NCBI GenBank assembly: GCA_038030265.1
Contig: CM075940.1
Coordinates: 6,448,001 to 6,512,000, forward strand
DNA length: 64,000 nucleotides
Origin: Corythucha ciliata
Lineage: Eukaryota > Arthropoda > Insecta > Hemiptera > Tingidae
Direction of reading: 5' to 3'
Position numbers and translations under genes: made by a program. Positions 1 through 10,479 of the stretch are shown piece by piece. The stretch's first letter is position 1. Each line of letters begins with the position of its first letter. The notes below the pieces were generated by a model, which saw only the letters and a program-made list of their open reading frames with translations, did not search any database and was not told where the DNA came from.

Positions 1-1450
1 TTAATTACTTTTTTTCCAATTTTAGTTTGTTCGAGAAACAAAGGTCTGATGGTGATTTTCGTCGGTGCATTGATTTTACCGAAAAATGCCTATTCCTCAA
101 ACAAATTAAAATTAAAAAAAAAAGTTTAACTGAATAATAATGAAAAATTTGGTCACGTAGAACAATGAAAAAAGCAAGGAAAATTTGAACGTGGGAAATT
201 TCAGGTTTTATAATAGGAGCCCAGAGAAAGATATGGCACGTTCGTTTGATAAAACAGTGCGGCATGGAGAGGGGAGTGAGTGGAGGGGCTCTGAGCTCAT
301 TCGCAACACACACATTTTGTGCTACGATATGCTCTTGCCGTTATAGTTCACAACAAAAGCTTCCCCTCCCCAACGCTACGATCAACTCAACTATAAATGA
401 GCATTACTCAAGTTATTGTTTGTTCGAAGAGAAGACTCCTCGACACACACCCCAAAGCAAAGCCCTATAAATGGAAGGCAGCATGGGAAGACTGCGTACA
501 AGCACCCCCCTTCCCCCTAAACCATTCCAGGCTTTTCAAACCGACGGAGTGATTACGTTTACTCCGAAATAAACACTAAAACTGTGGTATCCTTAAAGAT
601 ACGACCCCTTTCTATTGGATACCCCCTCCACCCAACACTCACTCATCCTTCCTCCTCTTTTCATCCCCCCTCATATTTTCTTCTTCAAACCTTTTCCCTC
701 ACATTGACAAAACTTTCACTCCAGCACGAAACCCCTATCCATCCTTACCGATTCCTAATCCCTGCTTTGGCTAAATCTTCTTCTTCACTTAAGCCGAGGC
801 ATGACCCTATCACTCTTACCCCAGCAAGTATGAGATCTAAGCTTTCATTTCTATATTTTGAGCGTTCCAGCCTTAAGCTATTGAATCGCTCTGTTTAAAC
901 TCTTCTTGGGCAATTTCAAGAATTAATTTTTTTGGACCAAATAAACATTCCTTCTTACTACATACCCATTAAGACTAACATTAGAGATTTTCAAATACGT
1001 GGTTTAACGAAATATCAATGTGCGCCGAAGAAATGACCACACAAATTTATTCAACCTTTACCCGTGTAATTAAGTTTTCCACTGGATTCAGTTTTTCAAG
1101 AAGGGAAAGAATAAAAAAGGGAAACCCGGTTGGATTTAATCTTTATATATTTTTAGCAAAAGGTAGGAAAACCACCCCTTCGTTTCAGGGTAACATATTC
1201 TCGGACTTCAACTAAATGGACAGTTACTCTAGAACGCTATTTGTGCGTCTCAGGAATAGCCTGGGAGAAACACAGATGGCCAGATTTTTTTTCTCGTTTC
1301 CCCCCCCCCCCTTTTTCTCTCTCTTTCTCTCCCATCGCACGGTTGATCTCTTTTTACCCATCGTTCAGTTTTAATGACCACTTAGTCTGAAATGTACGGA
1401 GGGGGTGAAATTAATTTTGTTCTCAAGTAAATCTCATGCACTTGAAGAAA
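1..1450. other. No gene recognised; AT- and pyrimidine-rich sequence
   Basis: Open frames here, such as one at 584-898, are leucine/serine/proline-rich products of C/T-rich DNA with no recognisable motif. A pure C tract lies near 1302-1311 inside a C/T-rich stretch. Nothing supports a gene. Confidence 0.6.
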
Positions 1451-1541
1451 TTTAATTATATTGAAATATTAGATCTATTCATGATGGTGAAGGGGGAGTA
1501 GAGCGAGGTGTTGGTGAAGCAGTTGTAGGGGGAGGGGGGAG
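1451..1541 (+). repeat. Dispersed direct repeat, copy 1
   Basis: About 90 bp recur at 3266-3357 in the same orientation. Shared landmarks in order are TGAAATATTAGATCTATTCA, a G-rich stretch, GCGAGGTGTTGGT, and AGTTGTAGGGGGAGGGG. The copies differ by a few substitutions and small indels. This suggests an old element or a local duplication. No terminal repeats were recognised, so the class is unknown. Confidence 0.75.
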
Positions 1542-2164
1542 CATTAATTTTTTATGACTCGGAAGCGTGAGTAGTTGAAAGGAGGACTGGAAAAGTGAGG
1601 AAAGGGGTTAAACAATTCTGAACTATTCGTTATTGTTTGAAGCAGAGAACAATTAAAATCCTAGAAAGGGTGCGTCCGAATGTGAATTAAAGTGTTGTAT
1701 TATTTATTTAATTAATTTAAACAAACCTTTGGAACTGTGCCGTTCAATAATTAATGTTTTCAAATCCTAATTCTTAGGGCAATTAAGAATAAAATTGCTC
1801 GTTTCGGTATTCAAGGAAGCAGAAAAAAAAAAAAAAAATTATTTCAAGAGGTATTGTGTAATTCCGCAGATCTTAGTTTTTAATTAAAGGAGAATTTCTC
1901 AGAAAATACGAAACGTGCAAAAATAGCAGCTGTAATCACGGCACTATGCAAGTAACCTAGCCCTCTCATTCTTCAGCTTCACTCATCCCGCTACCAGTTG
2001 CCGAAAGCTGGAAGTAATGGCTTAAAAAAAAAAATCTATTTCGTTCAAGAAACTGACTGTTTGGTCGCTAAACTAGAAACTAAATCGTAGAATCTACACA
2101 TAAATTTGTACAAAGTCACTGGAAGTGAATATTCTGAGCAGGAGCTCCAGAACAGACGAAATAT
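1542..2164. other. No gene recognised
   Basis: AT-rich DNA with an A tract near 1825. No convincing exon, repeat boundary or RNA gene was seen. Confidence 0.55.
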
Positions 2165-2560
2165 TTAGCAAGATAACCGACCTAATGCAAAAACCACTTT
2201 CGCGGATTTTTCTCACTAAAAAACCATTTTCACAGATCTGGCTCACACAAAAAAACAATATCTTGGACTTTGCTCAATAAAACACCAATTTTGAGGACTT
2301 TTTTCACTAAAAAACCATTTTTGAGAGCTAAACTATACATATAACTAAAAGACCAATTTCTCGGATTCCGCTTCCTAAAAAACCGGTTTCGCGTATTATC
2401 ATGCGAAGAAACTATTTTCACGTTTCCGACATTATGTACCTAAAACCTAATTTCACGGGTTTCTGTCGCTGAAAAACCAACTTCCCGAGGTTGCATAATT
2501 GAAATACAAATGCGTATTTTTCTTAAAAACCATTATCACCATTCTATTTCATATTGGGTC
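2165..2560. repeat. Degenerate tandem array, about 36-40 bp period
   Basis: A phrase like AAAAACCATTTTCACGGATT followed by TTGCTCACTA recurs about eight times with heavy divergence. The phased AAAACC(A/G) and (T/C)TCGCGG/TTCACGG words are easiest to see between 2185 and 2480. The open frame on the minus strand is a by-product of the periodicity. Similar arrays occur at 7.6, 21.5, 28.2 and 62.4 kb. Confidence 0.6.
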
Positions 2561-2748
2561 AAATTGATCATAAGCGTGTATAATGGATAAGTGCCAACTT
2601 TTAACCGATTTTTAACGATATTTAATCAATTGCTCTCCTCCACCCCGAAAACCTTTAATAATTTGAAGACGAGGCCATAAGTTAAAACTTGTGCTTGCAA
2701 TGAATAGAGGGAGACCCCCCCCCCCCCCGATAGGAACACGACTATGAC

Positions 2749-3045
2749 AGGTCATGGTCTATTAATATTATCAGTTTTTAAGCCATAATACTTGATAAAT
2801 GTTATATTTTTAGGGTTTTGGCTTTTTTCTTCTTCTACTTCTTCGTTTCCTGAGCTTTCGCCTTCTTGTGCTGAAGGCATCGTCAGATGTCTATGTTTTG
2901 AAAAAAAAAAAAAAAAAAAAAAAAACCCAAAAAAGTTCTCTGACGATGCCTTCAGCACAAGAAGGCGAAAGCTCAGGAAACGAAGAAGTAGAAGAAGAAA
3001 AAAGCCAAAACCCTAAAAATATAACATTTATCAGGTCATGGTCTA
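2749..3045. mobile_element. Perfect 94-bp inverted repeat in a 13-bp duplicated target
   Basis: Positions 2794-2887 and 2939-3032 are exact reverse complements, separated by a 51-bp spacer containing an A run of about 25. The whole is bounded by the direct repeat AGGTCATGGTCTA at 2749-2761 and 3033-3045, which looks like a long target-site duplication. Each arm, read outward from the centre, encodes the same acidic peptide beginning MPSAQEGESSGNEEVEEEKS. The minus-strand copy continues a further 32 bp to the duplication. The two copies have different sequences upstream of TCTGACGATG. Long duplications with internal poly(A) fit reverse-transcription-mediated insertion with inversion or template switching. 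That mechanism is inferred. The source gene is not recognised. Confidence 0.7.
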
Positions 3046-3265
3046 GCCTGTTTTTGAACTCGCCGTTTAAATGCAATTATTCAAATTGTTAATAAATAGC
3101 ACGTGTACCTTGTTTCAGCACTGAGCAAGGGGTTATATCAAAGGTGATGACTGTGTTTTACCTGAAACAAAATAATGCCACGGGTTGGGTCATTAGAGTT
3201 GACAGTCGCTAAAAAGTCACCGTTATTTTCTTTAAAAAAAAAAAATGAAATGACACGTAATTTCA

Positions 3266-3357
3266 CTAATTATACTGAAATATTAGATCTATTCATGCCG
3301 GTGAGGGGGGAGTGAGTAAAGCGAGGTGTTGGTTAGGGAGTTGTAGGGGGAGGGGTG
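3266..3357 (+). repeat. Dispersed direct repeat, copy 2
   Basis: This is the second copy of the ~90-bp repeat at 1451-1541, lying 1.8 kb downstream in the same orientation. It differs by small indels in the G-rich middle. No function is visible. Confidence 0.75.
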
Positions 3358-4500
3358 AATACTCAACATTTTCCTTCATAAGAATTAATGGAATATAAAA
3401 TATGAGTTCTGAATTTTTTTTCCAATAAACTGTTATTGTCGGTTGCGTCAATAGCAAACTACAAGCTAGAATTATACAAAGATAACCTTAAAGCTGCTAA
3501 TTGGATGATTAATTAATGCATACAAGTTGGTTTTTTCTCCCATTTTATTTTTATCAAAGGTGTAGCAAAAAAACTCGGTCGATGAAGGACACTTTCGGTT
3601 CAACGTTAATGTGTAACCTGTTGAATGTCTGAAGGTAAGAGAGAAGCAGCTGTCAACAAGTCACAAGTAAAAAGGACGACTTTTTATTTCATTTTTTTTT
3701 TTCCTCAGTGTCATCTTCCATCTTTTCCTGAGCGGGGAAATATCCTCATTTATGCATCCAGTTCGGAAAACTAAACCTCCGCTCACGCGGGTTGAAATGG
3801 GGAAACTGGACGAATTCTTTCTTTTTATTTTCAATTTATATAATCAGGGCAATCAGAAGACAATTCAGAGGAAAATAGGAGGCGGAAAGAAAATGTAAGT
3901 CCTTCTGCAGACATAATGTTTTCAAGAGCTGAAAAAACAATTCCCGTTTCCCCCCACCATCAAGGCCATTCAGCCCAGATTCCTTTATTTATTGGCTTCT
4001 TTCTTCTATAGAAGCCTTTAAATACATTAATTGTCTTGAAAACCGCCCCCCCCCCACCAGCATACCTCTTCGAATTTTGTATTAAACTCTCGGCGAATGA
4101 CGGAGACTGACGGACATTGGCGGAGAGGGTGGCGTTGATACTTGTAAATCAACTTTCGTTCAACTATCAAACAACGCTGTTCGAAACTTTATAAACAACT
4201 TAAAACTGTCCAAGACTTGATTAAACTATGCAATTAAGTAACTGGAAATTTAGTGGCGGGGGTTAACATTCTTTCCGCAGGGCCTGTGAGGGCGTTTTTT
4301 TGTTATCGGAAGGAGGAAGTAGAGACTCGAGATGAATGAAAGATGATGATTTCCTTCCAACAGTGCTGTACAATGGCGTAATTCAATTTCAACTTGATTC
4401 AATTTCATAATTAAATTAAATTTCGTAATTAATGTTACACAGTAAGACGAAGAGCACTGCCGAAACTAAATAAACTATAAAAGTTGAGAAAAGCACAAGG
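3358..4500. other. No gene recognised
   Basis: AT-rich DNA with a C tract at about 4046 and no long frames. No repeat structure or RNA gene was identified. Confidence 0.55.
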
Positions 4501-4503
4501 TAC

Positions 4504-5040
4504 GTGAGTTACTTTTTCTTTGGATCCAGGGCTTGGACGGCCACCCCAAATCACGCACTGCGATTTTATTTTGTTCCGGGCACGGTCCGGCTCGCCGACA
4601 GCCCCCATTTGGACAGATGCCTATATAATGGCCACAGAGTATATTGTCACTATGCGCCTGATTTTGGGTTGATTAGATTCACTCATATGTAGCTATAGAC
4701 AAGCTCGTCAGCCATATTGGAACCCTGTCATCCTTTCAAGTCCTGGAACCACCAGAGATACGGAATTCCCATCATTCTGCAGATCGTCTTGTGGGAACTG
4801 TGCAGCTTGCCACCACCGGCCTCTGGTGGTTTATCACACGGATTGTCGATCAAAAGATGTGTTGAAGGGGTTGTCCGGAAATTTGAGGTGACCCCTGGCC
4901 ATGGTCCCTGAGACCCTCTCCCTGGGTTCACGCCTGACTAATGTCGCAGAATTTCAGCGCCCGCAGGGAATATCAGAATAGCCTATATCGGGCACCGGGT
5001 CGTATCCACACACTTAGTCTGTGAGTATCGTTCCACTCAG
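4504..5040. other. GC-rich, coding-like island of unknown identity
   Basis: This stretch is clearly richer in G and C than its surroundings and has open frames on both strands, so the coding strand cannot be decided by eye. On the plus strand, a pyrimidine-rich tract ending in CAG at about 4530 precedes a frame of about 50 codons. On the minus strand, an ATG in the context GGGACCATGGCC (near 4900) opens a frame that could continue across a 42-bp GT...AG segment, ending in VVPGLERMTGFQYG. A minus-strand cysteine-rich frame (CGHYIGICPNGGCRRAGPCP) also exists. No family was recognised. It could be a pair of small exons, a gene relic or a GC-rich transposon piece. Confidence 0.3.
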
Positions 5041-5981
5041 TTCGGTTGTTTTAGCGTCAATGAAATTCATTTACTCGAACTATCGATTTAAAACTGCACT
5101 CAAACTAAATTTCCCTGTTTTAATTTCTTCAGAAACTCGCATTAAAAACTATTTCCGTGAATATGAAACTTGCTGATTCTCCTCCCCTATTACATTGTGC
5201 AATACAATTTAACCCTGCCAAGCCCACGTTCAAACTAAGACCAACTTGATAATGACAAGCTTAGCCAATGAGATGCCTTTCTAATGGAGAAGGAACTTCA
5301 CCAACTATGTTCCCTGCTCCTTTCCGAACACTCCTCCATCTACCCCCTCGTTCAGAAACCATTTTAAACATTATTAACTGATAATTTAGCAGTGTGTCTT
5401 CGGTATGTGCAGCATTATAACTTCCATATCTTTGGAAAGCTTATTTTTGGGGTGGTTTGACCTAAATATGCGTAAATTAAAAGCTTTACATCAAACGTAA
5501 ATCGTTTTCTCCATGTTTTTTTTTTAACAGTAGAAGAGAGAATCTTTTAAAAATTGATTTCCACGCACATCTTTTGTTTCGATTGAAATAAATTTGAATG
5601 GTCTCATAATTCTATTTGCTTATTCTACCGTATAAATAAAAACAATAGGATTGGGTAACTTCGAAAAGCCCTGAACAACTTTTAGTAAGTTATTTCAAAT
5701 GACCCCGTGCAGGATCGATGTCAATATAGTATAAGGATGAAAAATAAACTTGTTTCACCTGGTCTAGACAGAAAAAAAGTCATTCTATTACGTTGTGGTA
5801 GAGGCGGGGGGGGGGGTCTGTAACACTACATGTAAATGAGAGTTGAGCAAATGAAAAAAGTATTCCTAATCAACTCATTCATTCACAAAGAACCGATGAA
5901 GGAAAGATAAAAAAACCAAAGTAGAATCGCAGGTAAACATATAATGTACTTTTGGTTATTATAAAATGATAGAAATATGTC
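5041..5981. other. No gene recognised
   Basis: AT-rich intergenic DNA with a G tract at about 5808. No exon, repeat or RNA signal was seen. Confidence 0.55.
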
Positions 5982-6262
5982 GAAGTGATAAATTAATTAA
6001 ACTGATGTTATCCGGACGACATGGAAAGGCAAAGCCTAACACAATTCGAGCTTCGAGAAAAAATGGGCTCCCCGGCGGGATTTGAGCCCGCAACCTCTGG
6101 AATGCTAGTCCAATGCACTAGCATTGCTAGTCCAATGGACTAGCATTCCAGAGGTTGCGGGTTCAAATCCCGCCGGGGAGCCTATTTTTTCTCGAAGGTC
6201 GAATTGTATTAGTCTTTGCCTTTCCATCCGTCCGGATATCAGTTTAATTAATTCATCACTTC
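5982..6262. mobile_element. 281-bp palindromic element with tRNA-derived arms
   Basis: The two halves are near-perfect inverted copies of about 135-140 bp, meeting near 6122. The outermost sequence is GAAGTGATAAATTAATTAA on the left and its diverged complement on the right. Each arm carries the 3' half of a tRNA-like sequence: a T-arm with the canonical Pol III B box GGTTCAAATCC at 6160-6170 in the right arm and GGGATTTGAGCCC in the left arm, then a GGGGAGCC acceptor-like end. No A box is evident, so neither arm is a complete tRNA. A related element lies at 10256-10476. It is probably a foldback or MITE-like element built from a tRNA or SINE head, and the class is inferred. Confidence 0.7.
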
Positions 6263-7614
6263 AATTAAAACACCGGTGACGGTATTATCCCTCGTATCTA
6301 TAAAAATATGTTATAAAATGGCGAACCTCTCTGATTTTTTTTTCGGACTTTTTTTTCACTTTTGCATGACAGAAAATAAATGCATATACATATGTATATT
6401 TGGATATGCATGTGTATAGGTATCTACGAATAGCTTTATAGTGATGAGGAGAATGAAAAGCTTCACGTCATGAAGCCATATATTTATTTTGATTTCTATT
6501 TTAATGTTTCACAATGCCAAACCCTTTTCGAAGGATTAACGGACGAGAATTCAGAGGCTGAGTACACATATTGTTCAGTTGACGGGCGGACGTGGGTTTA
6601 TTATACGTACGTTTTGCACGATTTTCTCGATTGTCTATGATCAAAATTACTCCTGTCCGAATTCCCTTGACCCTATTTACCAAAACCATAATTACAAAGG
6701 AGTCCTTTTCTGTTTTGGCGCACAGGAGACCAATAATAATGAAAACTAAGAGGATTTTCGATAAGGTTGCTTCTCACGCATGGGAAAAGTCTTCAGAAAC
6801 AGTGTGGCACCGTACTTTTGTTGCGCCCCTTACTGGAATGGCTGTCAGCCCAATTATTAATAGCTAACTAAAAATAAACTTCGACCTTAAGATCAGGTCT
6901 TTCAGGGGGGGGGGTACTACTGCGTTCCAATTCACTCCCTATACAGGAAGCATGTTTTTCCAGTGGCGCTTTGATTCATTACACGCTCAAGTGCACATTC
7001 AATAGAGGTAGTGCACAAAGGAAAATCACACTTATCTTTCACGTTGATGTTTTTTTCAAGTACCTACTTTAGGGGGTAGGGGACATGGAAATAATATACG
7101 TGTACAATACATGATGAATGCACGAAAACTCATACAGCTGTCAGAGAGATTAGCAGGTTCCCAAAAGAGACCTCGTCTCTACCATTCAATTCACTGACTG
7201 TTTTTTTTTCCCACCCCTCCCCTCGCACTTTGAAGTTTTACAATATGGCATGAGAGCTGCGGATGATGAATCTAAAATGACTTTTCACTTATCAAAATGT
7301 TTAAATCTCTTTCATACTGTTGAAATGTTGAAAATACTCGATTCCACCTACTGTACAGTAAACAATTTATCAACAATAAAGTGTCTCGAAAGGAAAATAA
7401 CGGGGAAAAACAACATCAACAGGTTCTTTGATATGAGGGAGGTTTGGGAGCTGACTTATAGCATGTTGCTCCCCCCCCCCCACCACCACCACCGCCATTA
7501 TACATAGAGTCTGGTTTGGTTAAAGGAATAAAAAAGTAATCGACAAAGCAAAAAGCGACCAATTATATTCGAGTGTGGTGGATGGTGGGTAAATTGTTCA
7601 TTGCAGTGAAAACC
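6263..7614. other. No gene recognised
   Basis: Contains an alternating ATGCATATACATATGTATAT-type patch near 6395, a G tract near 6906 and a C tract with CAC repeats near 7471. Open frames at 6592-6867 and 7250-7507 show no recognisable motif or splice context. Confidence 0.5.
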
Positions 7615-7960
7615 AAGATTTAGTATGTTTCAAGTCTGAACAAGATGTTTTGGCATTAAATCAACAAAAAACTAGATTTAGCAGCTTTTGAGAACTGAAA
7701 GATTTATTGTGGGGAACAAAACAATTTCGCAGTCGATTAGACATGATGACATGGTTTGATAAATTTGGTTCCCCGATCCTGCGGAACATCTTATTAGTTG
7801 GTTTTCGTTATGATCTAACGCCACACAATAAGGTAACCCACGAAATTTGGTGTTTGAAGATCCAAACTCACGAAATTTGCTTCTTTGAGTCTGCCAAACA
7901 TGGAATTTTTAATCGTCCGAACCAGCAAAAATGGAATTTTCAATGAGTCAGAGTCATGAC
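7615..7960. repeat. Degenerate repeat patch (ACGAAATTTG words)
   Basis: Words such as CACGAAATTTGGTGTTTGAA and CACGAAATTTGCTTCTTTGA recur at roughly 30-bp spacing. They match the style of the arrays at 28.2 and 62.4 kb. The open frame 7707-7946 follows from this periodicity. Confidence 0.45.
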
Positions 7961-8183
7961 ATTGATTTTTGTGCGTGTCAAACCTTTGACTCAGTAAACC
8001 TGCCTACCTCGCAACAATAGGGAACTTGCATGGGTCAAAAAGTTGGATAAAAATGTATTGCTGACTGACAATTGGTATCTGAAAATGAGATGTCTTGAGT
8101 TAAATTGTTTTTAAAATTAGCCACTAATTAGCAAATTAGCAATAAAAAATCGATATTTTGTATGCCCAAGAAAACGTTTTCTG

Positions 8184-8236
8184 ATTGGTTGAACACCAGT
8201 GACGTCAATTGACGGGTCGACCGTCGACCCGTCAAT
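8184..8236 (+). promoter_or_regulatory. CCAAT box, CRE and palindrome upstream of THAP gene
   Basis: A reverse CCAAT box (ATTGG, 8184-8188) is followed by a perfect palindromic CREB/ATF site TGACGTCA (8200-8207). A 29-bp near-perfect palindrome centred on 8222 (arms ATTGACGGGTCGAC) follows directly. The block lies about 530-580 bp upstream of the THAP start codon on the same strand. The combination resembles a metazoan Pol II promoter. The palindrome could instead be a transposon end. No TATA element was placed. Confidence 0.4.
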
Positions 8237-8765
8237 GATCAAAACGTGAAAATCAAAACAATGTTAATGTTTCACAAGCCGATGTCGCAAGCTCATATTT
8301 ATAAAATTGCTTTGAGGCAAGTACGCAACCTAGCAATAACCTTCTCTCTCGTGCTTCTTGATTGAGTTGATTTCCATTGCCGTTTTTTCTCTGTGTGTGT
8401 CGCTCGCGGCTCGTGTTTCTGTTTCTGCGTTCCGATTTTTCCTGATTTCCTTATTTTCTTGTGCCTATTTTATTTGGGTCCCAATTCCTGTCTTGTGTTC
8501 TTTTCAGAACGCCTGCCTTTTGCTCTGTTTCCTCGACACCTTCATACCTTCAGCGAGTCCTAGATTAGCTGTTTGTTTTGCTCGACTTCCCTTCACTCCT
8601 GTGAGATTTTGAGAATTTATTCCCTAATGTCTGATGTAAATATCCCACTCGTTTCGCTGAGTACTACTTGTTACGCTTATGAAAGCCAAGTTGTGATTGA
8701 CGTTGAGTCGTTGTCAACAGTGTGGTTGGTTGATTTTTCTTTTCGGTCTTTGCTCTTTAGTGACA

Positions 8766-8963
8766 ATGGATAAGACAAAGAATTATAAGTGTTGTTTTGT
8801 GCCACAATGCAAAAACACTACTTTTTCGACTCCCGATAAATTGTTTATATCGGTGCCTCAAAGAGAACAGAATAGAACCAAGTGGTTCAGAGCGTCCCAG
8901 CGCAAAGAACAAACTCCTATGTCGTTGAAATCAACGCTTCATTGTTGCGAAGATCACTTTAAT
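8766..8963 (+). CDS. THAP-domain zinc-finger protein, first coding exon
   Basis: THAP domains are C2CH zinc-coordinating DNA-binding modules found in animal regulators and P-element-type transposases. The start at 8766 has a strong Kozak context (ACAATGG). The 66 codons show the N-terminal CxxxxC pair in KCCFVPQCKN (residues about 9-18), an aromatic and proline-rich strand (LFISVPQR), the invariant tryptophan in RTKWFRAS, and the closing CxxH in CCEDHF. The exon stops directly after HFN at a consensus splice donor, AAT|GTAAGT (8964). Reading through would give a stop seven codons later, so splicing is expected. The missing AVPxIF segment should lie in a later exon. A NVPSFPP peptide in another frame near 9015-9035 is a weak candidate. 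The gene could be a host regulator or a domesticated or relic P-like transposase. No transposase core was found downstream. Confidence 0.7.
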
Positions 8964-8969
8964 GTAAGT

Positions 8970-9430
8970 ACAAACTTATTATGCTAGTAGAACTTGAAGT
9001 ATTGCCCGTATTTACAAACGTTCCTTCATTTCCACCTACCCTCTCTGAATTAAAACATATGTTAATGGAGAAGACTTGTGGAAATTTTATACATTAGAAT
9101 TTTATACAAATGGAAAATGCTATGAGTGGTAATGGCTACCATGGTTGTGGCTAATGGCTTTGTACGGCTCTAATGTTCTTGAGTTTCCAAAATCATCTGT
9201 TAATATTTTCAATAGGCTTGTTCCACTGTTTCCTAGTGTAGGAAAAGTGTTCCATCAGCACCTGATCTCATTATTTTGAGAAATAATTAATGAAGTCGTG
9301 TGTCAGTGCTGCACTTTTTCTTCCTTGGACAACAATGGAACAGACCTATAATGTTGGATCACTCGGATGTTTTAAGCCCTTTTTATTCAATCAGTGCAAG
9401 TAGTAATGTGACTTTTTCCATTTACATAAA
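8970..9430. other. Possible remainder of THAP gene; exons not resolved
   Basis: Several pyrimidine-rich AG sites are present (about 9094, 9214, 9237), but none gives a convincing continuation of the THAP frame. Nothing else is recognisable. Confidence 0.3.
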
Positions 9431-9531
9431 CTTCCGCTCTGGAGCCGAGCATTTCCACCCGTCTTCTCCGTTACCATATGGTATAAATCAGAGAACACGG
9501 GTGGAAATGCTCGGCTTCACAGAGGAATTTC
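9431..9531. repeat. Long hairpin (20-bp perfect stem, ~100-nt foldback)
   Basis: AGCCGAGCATTTCCACCCGT at 9443-9462 is exactly complementary to 9497-9516, with a 34-nt loop that itself contains TTCTC/GAGAA and TACCATATGGTA pairings. Pairing continues imperfectly outward to about 9431 and 9531 (TTCC...GGAA). It could be a tiny foldback element or a microRNA-like precursor. The sequence alone cannot distinguish these. Confidence 0.65.
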
Positions 9532-9539
9532 ATGCAAAT

Positions 9540-10255
9540 TGAAAACGCTTATAGCGTTTTTCTGGGTGAAAATGAAAACTTTGCTCTTTCGACGCTGGAT
9601 CACCGAGAAATATGAGCGAAGACCGACGTCTATTGCGGTTATTAATAAATGTTGGGATGATTTTGTGAGCAACACCAACACGTATACCCTCCAACAAAGA
9701 CCGCCATCCAAGCATTCTCGGAAAGCCCCTCATGGTTCAATTTTTTCGATACAAACAATTACTTTTCATTCATTTCACTATGCACTTGCTTCATATAGTT
9801 TTCGGTCGAATCACCAAAAATATTCCTTAGTACGTTGTTGAAAAGTCCCTCCTTCGGAAGAATGTAATTAAATTAAAGGCTTTCAATTTCCTTCCGGATT
9901 ATAAAATATATTATGTGTAACTGTCACGTGGGTTTCCATCTTTCGGGAAGGAAGGAGGAAAGCAAAGAGGGAATTTTGAGAAAGAAAATTTTGAAGAAAA
10001 AAAAGTGCTGAATAGCGGTGGATGGTTTTGAAATAAACCCACGACGGATAGTTTTTTGCTGTTGTTTTTTCAAACTGAACAAAAAATTGAGAAAAGTTTT
10101 TAAAAGCTAGGCAAAGAATCAAGCCTATGAAACAATCGGCCACCGCAAATGAAGTAGAGCCAACCGGCTAGGGCGAGTAGTTGGTCTTGTTTGCTTTCGT
10201 CACACGTAAGAGTGGAGGTGAGCCTTCCGGCCTGTTCTGTAGAAGGTCTTGGCAT
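9540..10255. other. No gene recognised
   Basis: Open frames on both strands between 9530 and 9841 and a minus frame at 9883-10143 carry no recognisable domain. No splice-supported exon was found. Confidence 0.45.
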
Positions 10256-10476
10256 AACCCAACACGATTCGAGTATCGAGAAAAAATGGGCTCCTCGGCG
10301 GGATTAGAACCCGCAACCTCAGGATTACTATACTAGTCCAGCACACTGACAATTGCGCCACGGTGACGCCTTTGGGAGTCGTACTCCCAAATCAGCTAAG
10401 CCGAACCCCACCCAGGGCCAGGTTCAAATCCCGCCGGGGAGCCCATTTTTTCTCGGAACTCGAATCGTGTTGGGCT
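10256..10476. mobile_element. Second tRNA-derived inverted-repeat element
   Basis: Terminal arms of about 55 bp (10256-10311 and 10421-10476) are inverted copies and match those of the 5982-6262 element: CAACACGATTCGAG, then GAGAAAAAATGGGCTCC, then CGGCGGGATT. The left arm, read on the minus strand, contains a full tRNA-like promoter: A box TGGCGCAATTG (10350-10360), a perfect match to the consensus, and B box GGTTCTAATCC (10301-10311), with one mismatch. The right arm has a plus-strand B box in GGTTCAAATCCCGCC. A GGGAGTCGTACTCCC palindrome sits in the centre. The acceptor arms do not pair well, so this is not a working tRNA gene. It is most likely a mobile element seeded by a tRNA or SINE. 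Confidence 0.7.
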
Positions 10477-10479
10477 ATT

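Noticed and set aside
584..898. 104-codon open frame near the left end
   Set aside because: Pyrimidine-rich DNA yields a Leu/Ser/Pro/His-rich string with no motif, start context or splice support.
6061..6182. Possible pair of tRNA genes in opposite orientation
   Set aside because: Only the 3' half of a tRNA is recognisable in each arm and no A box is present.
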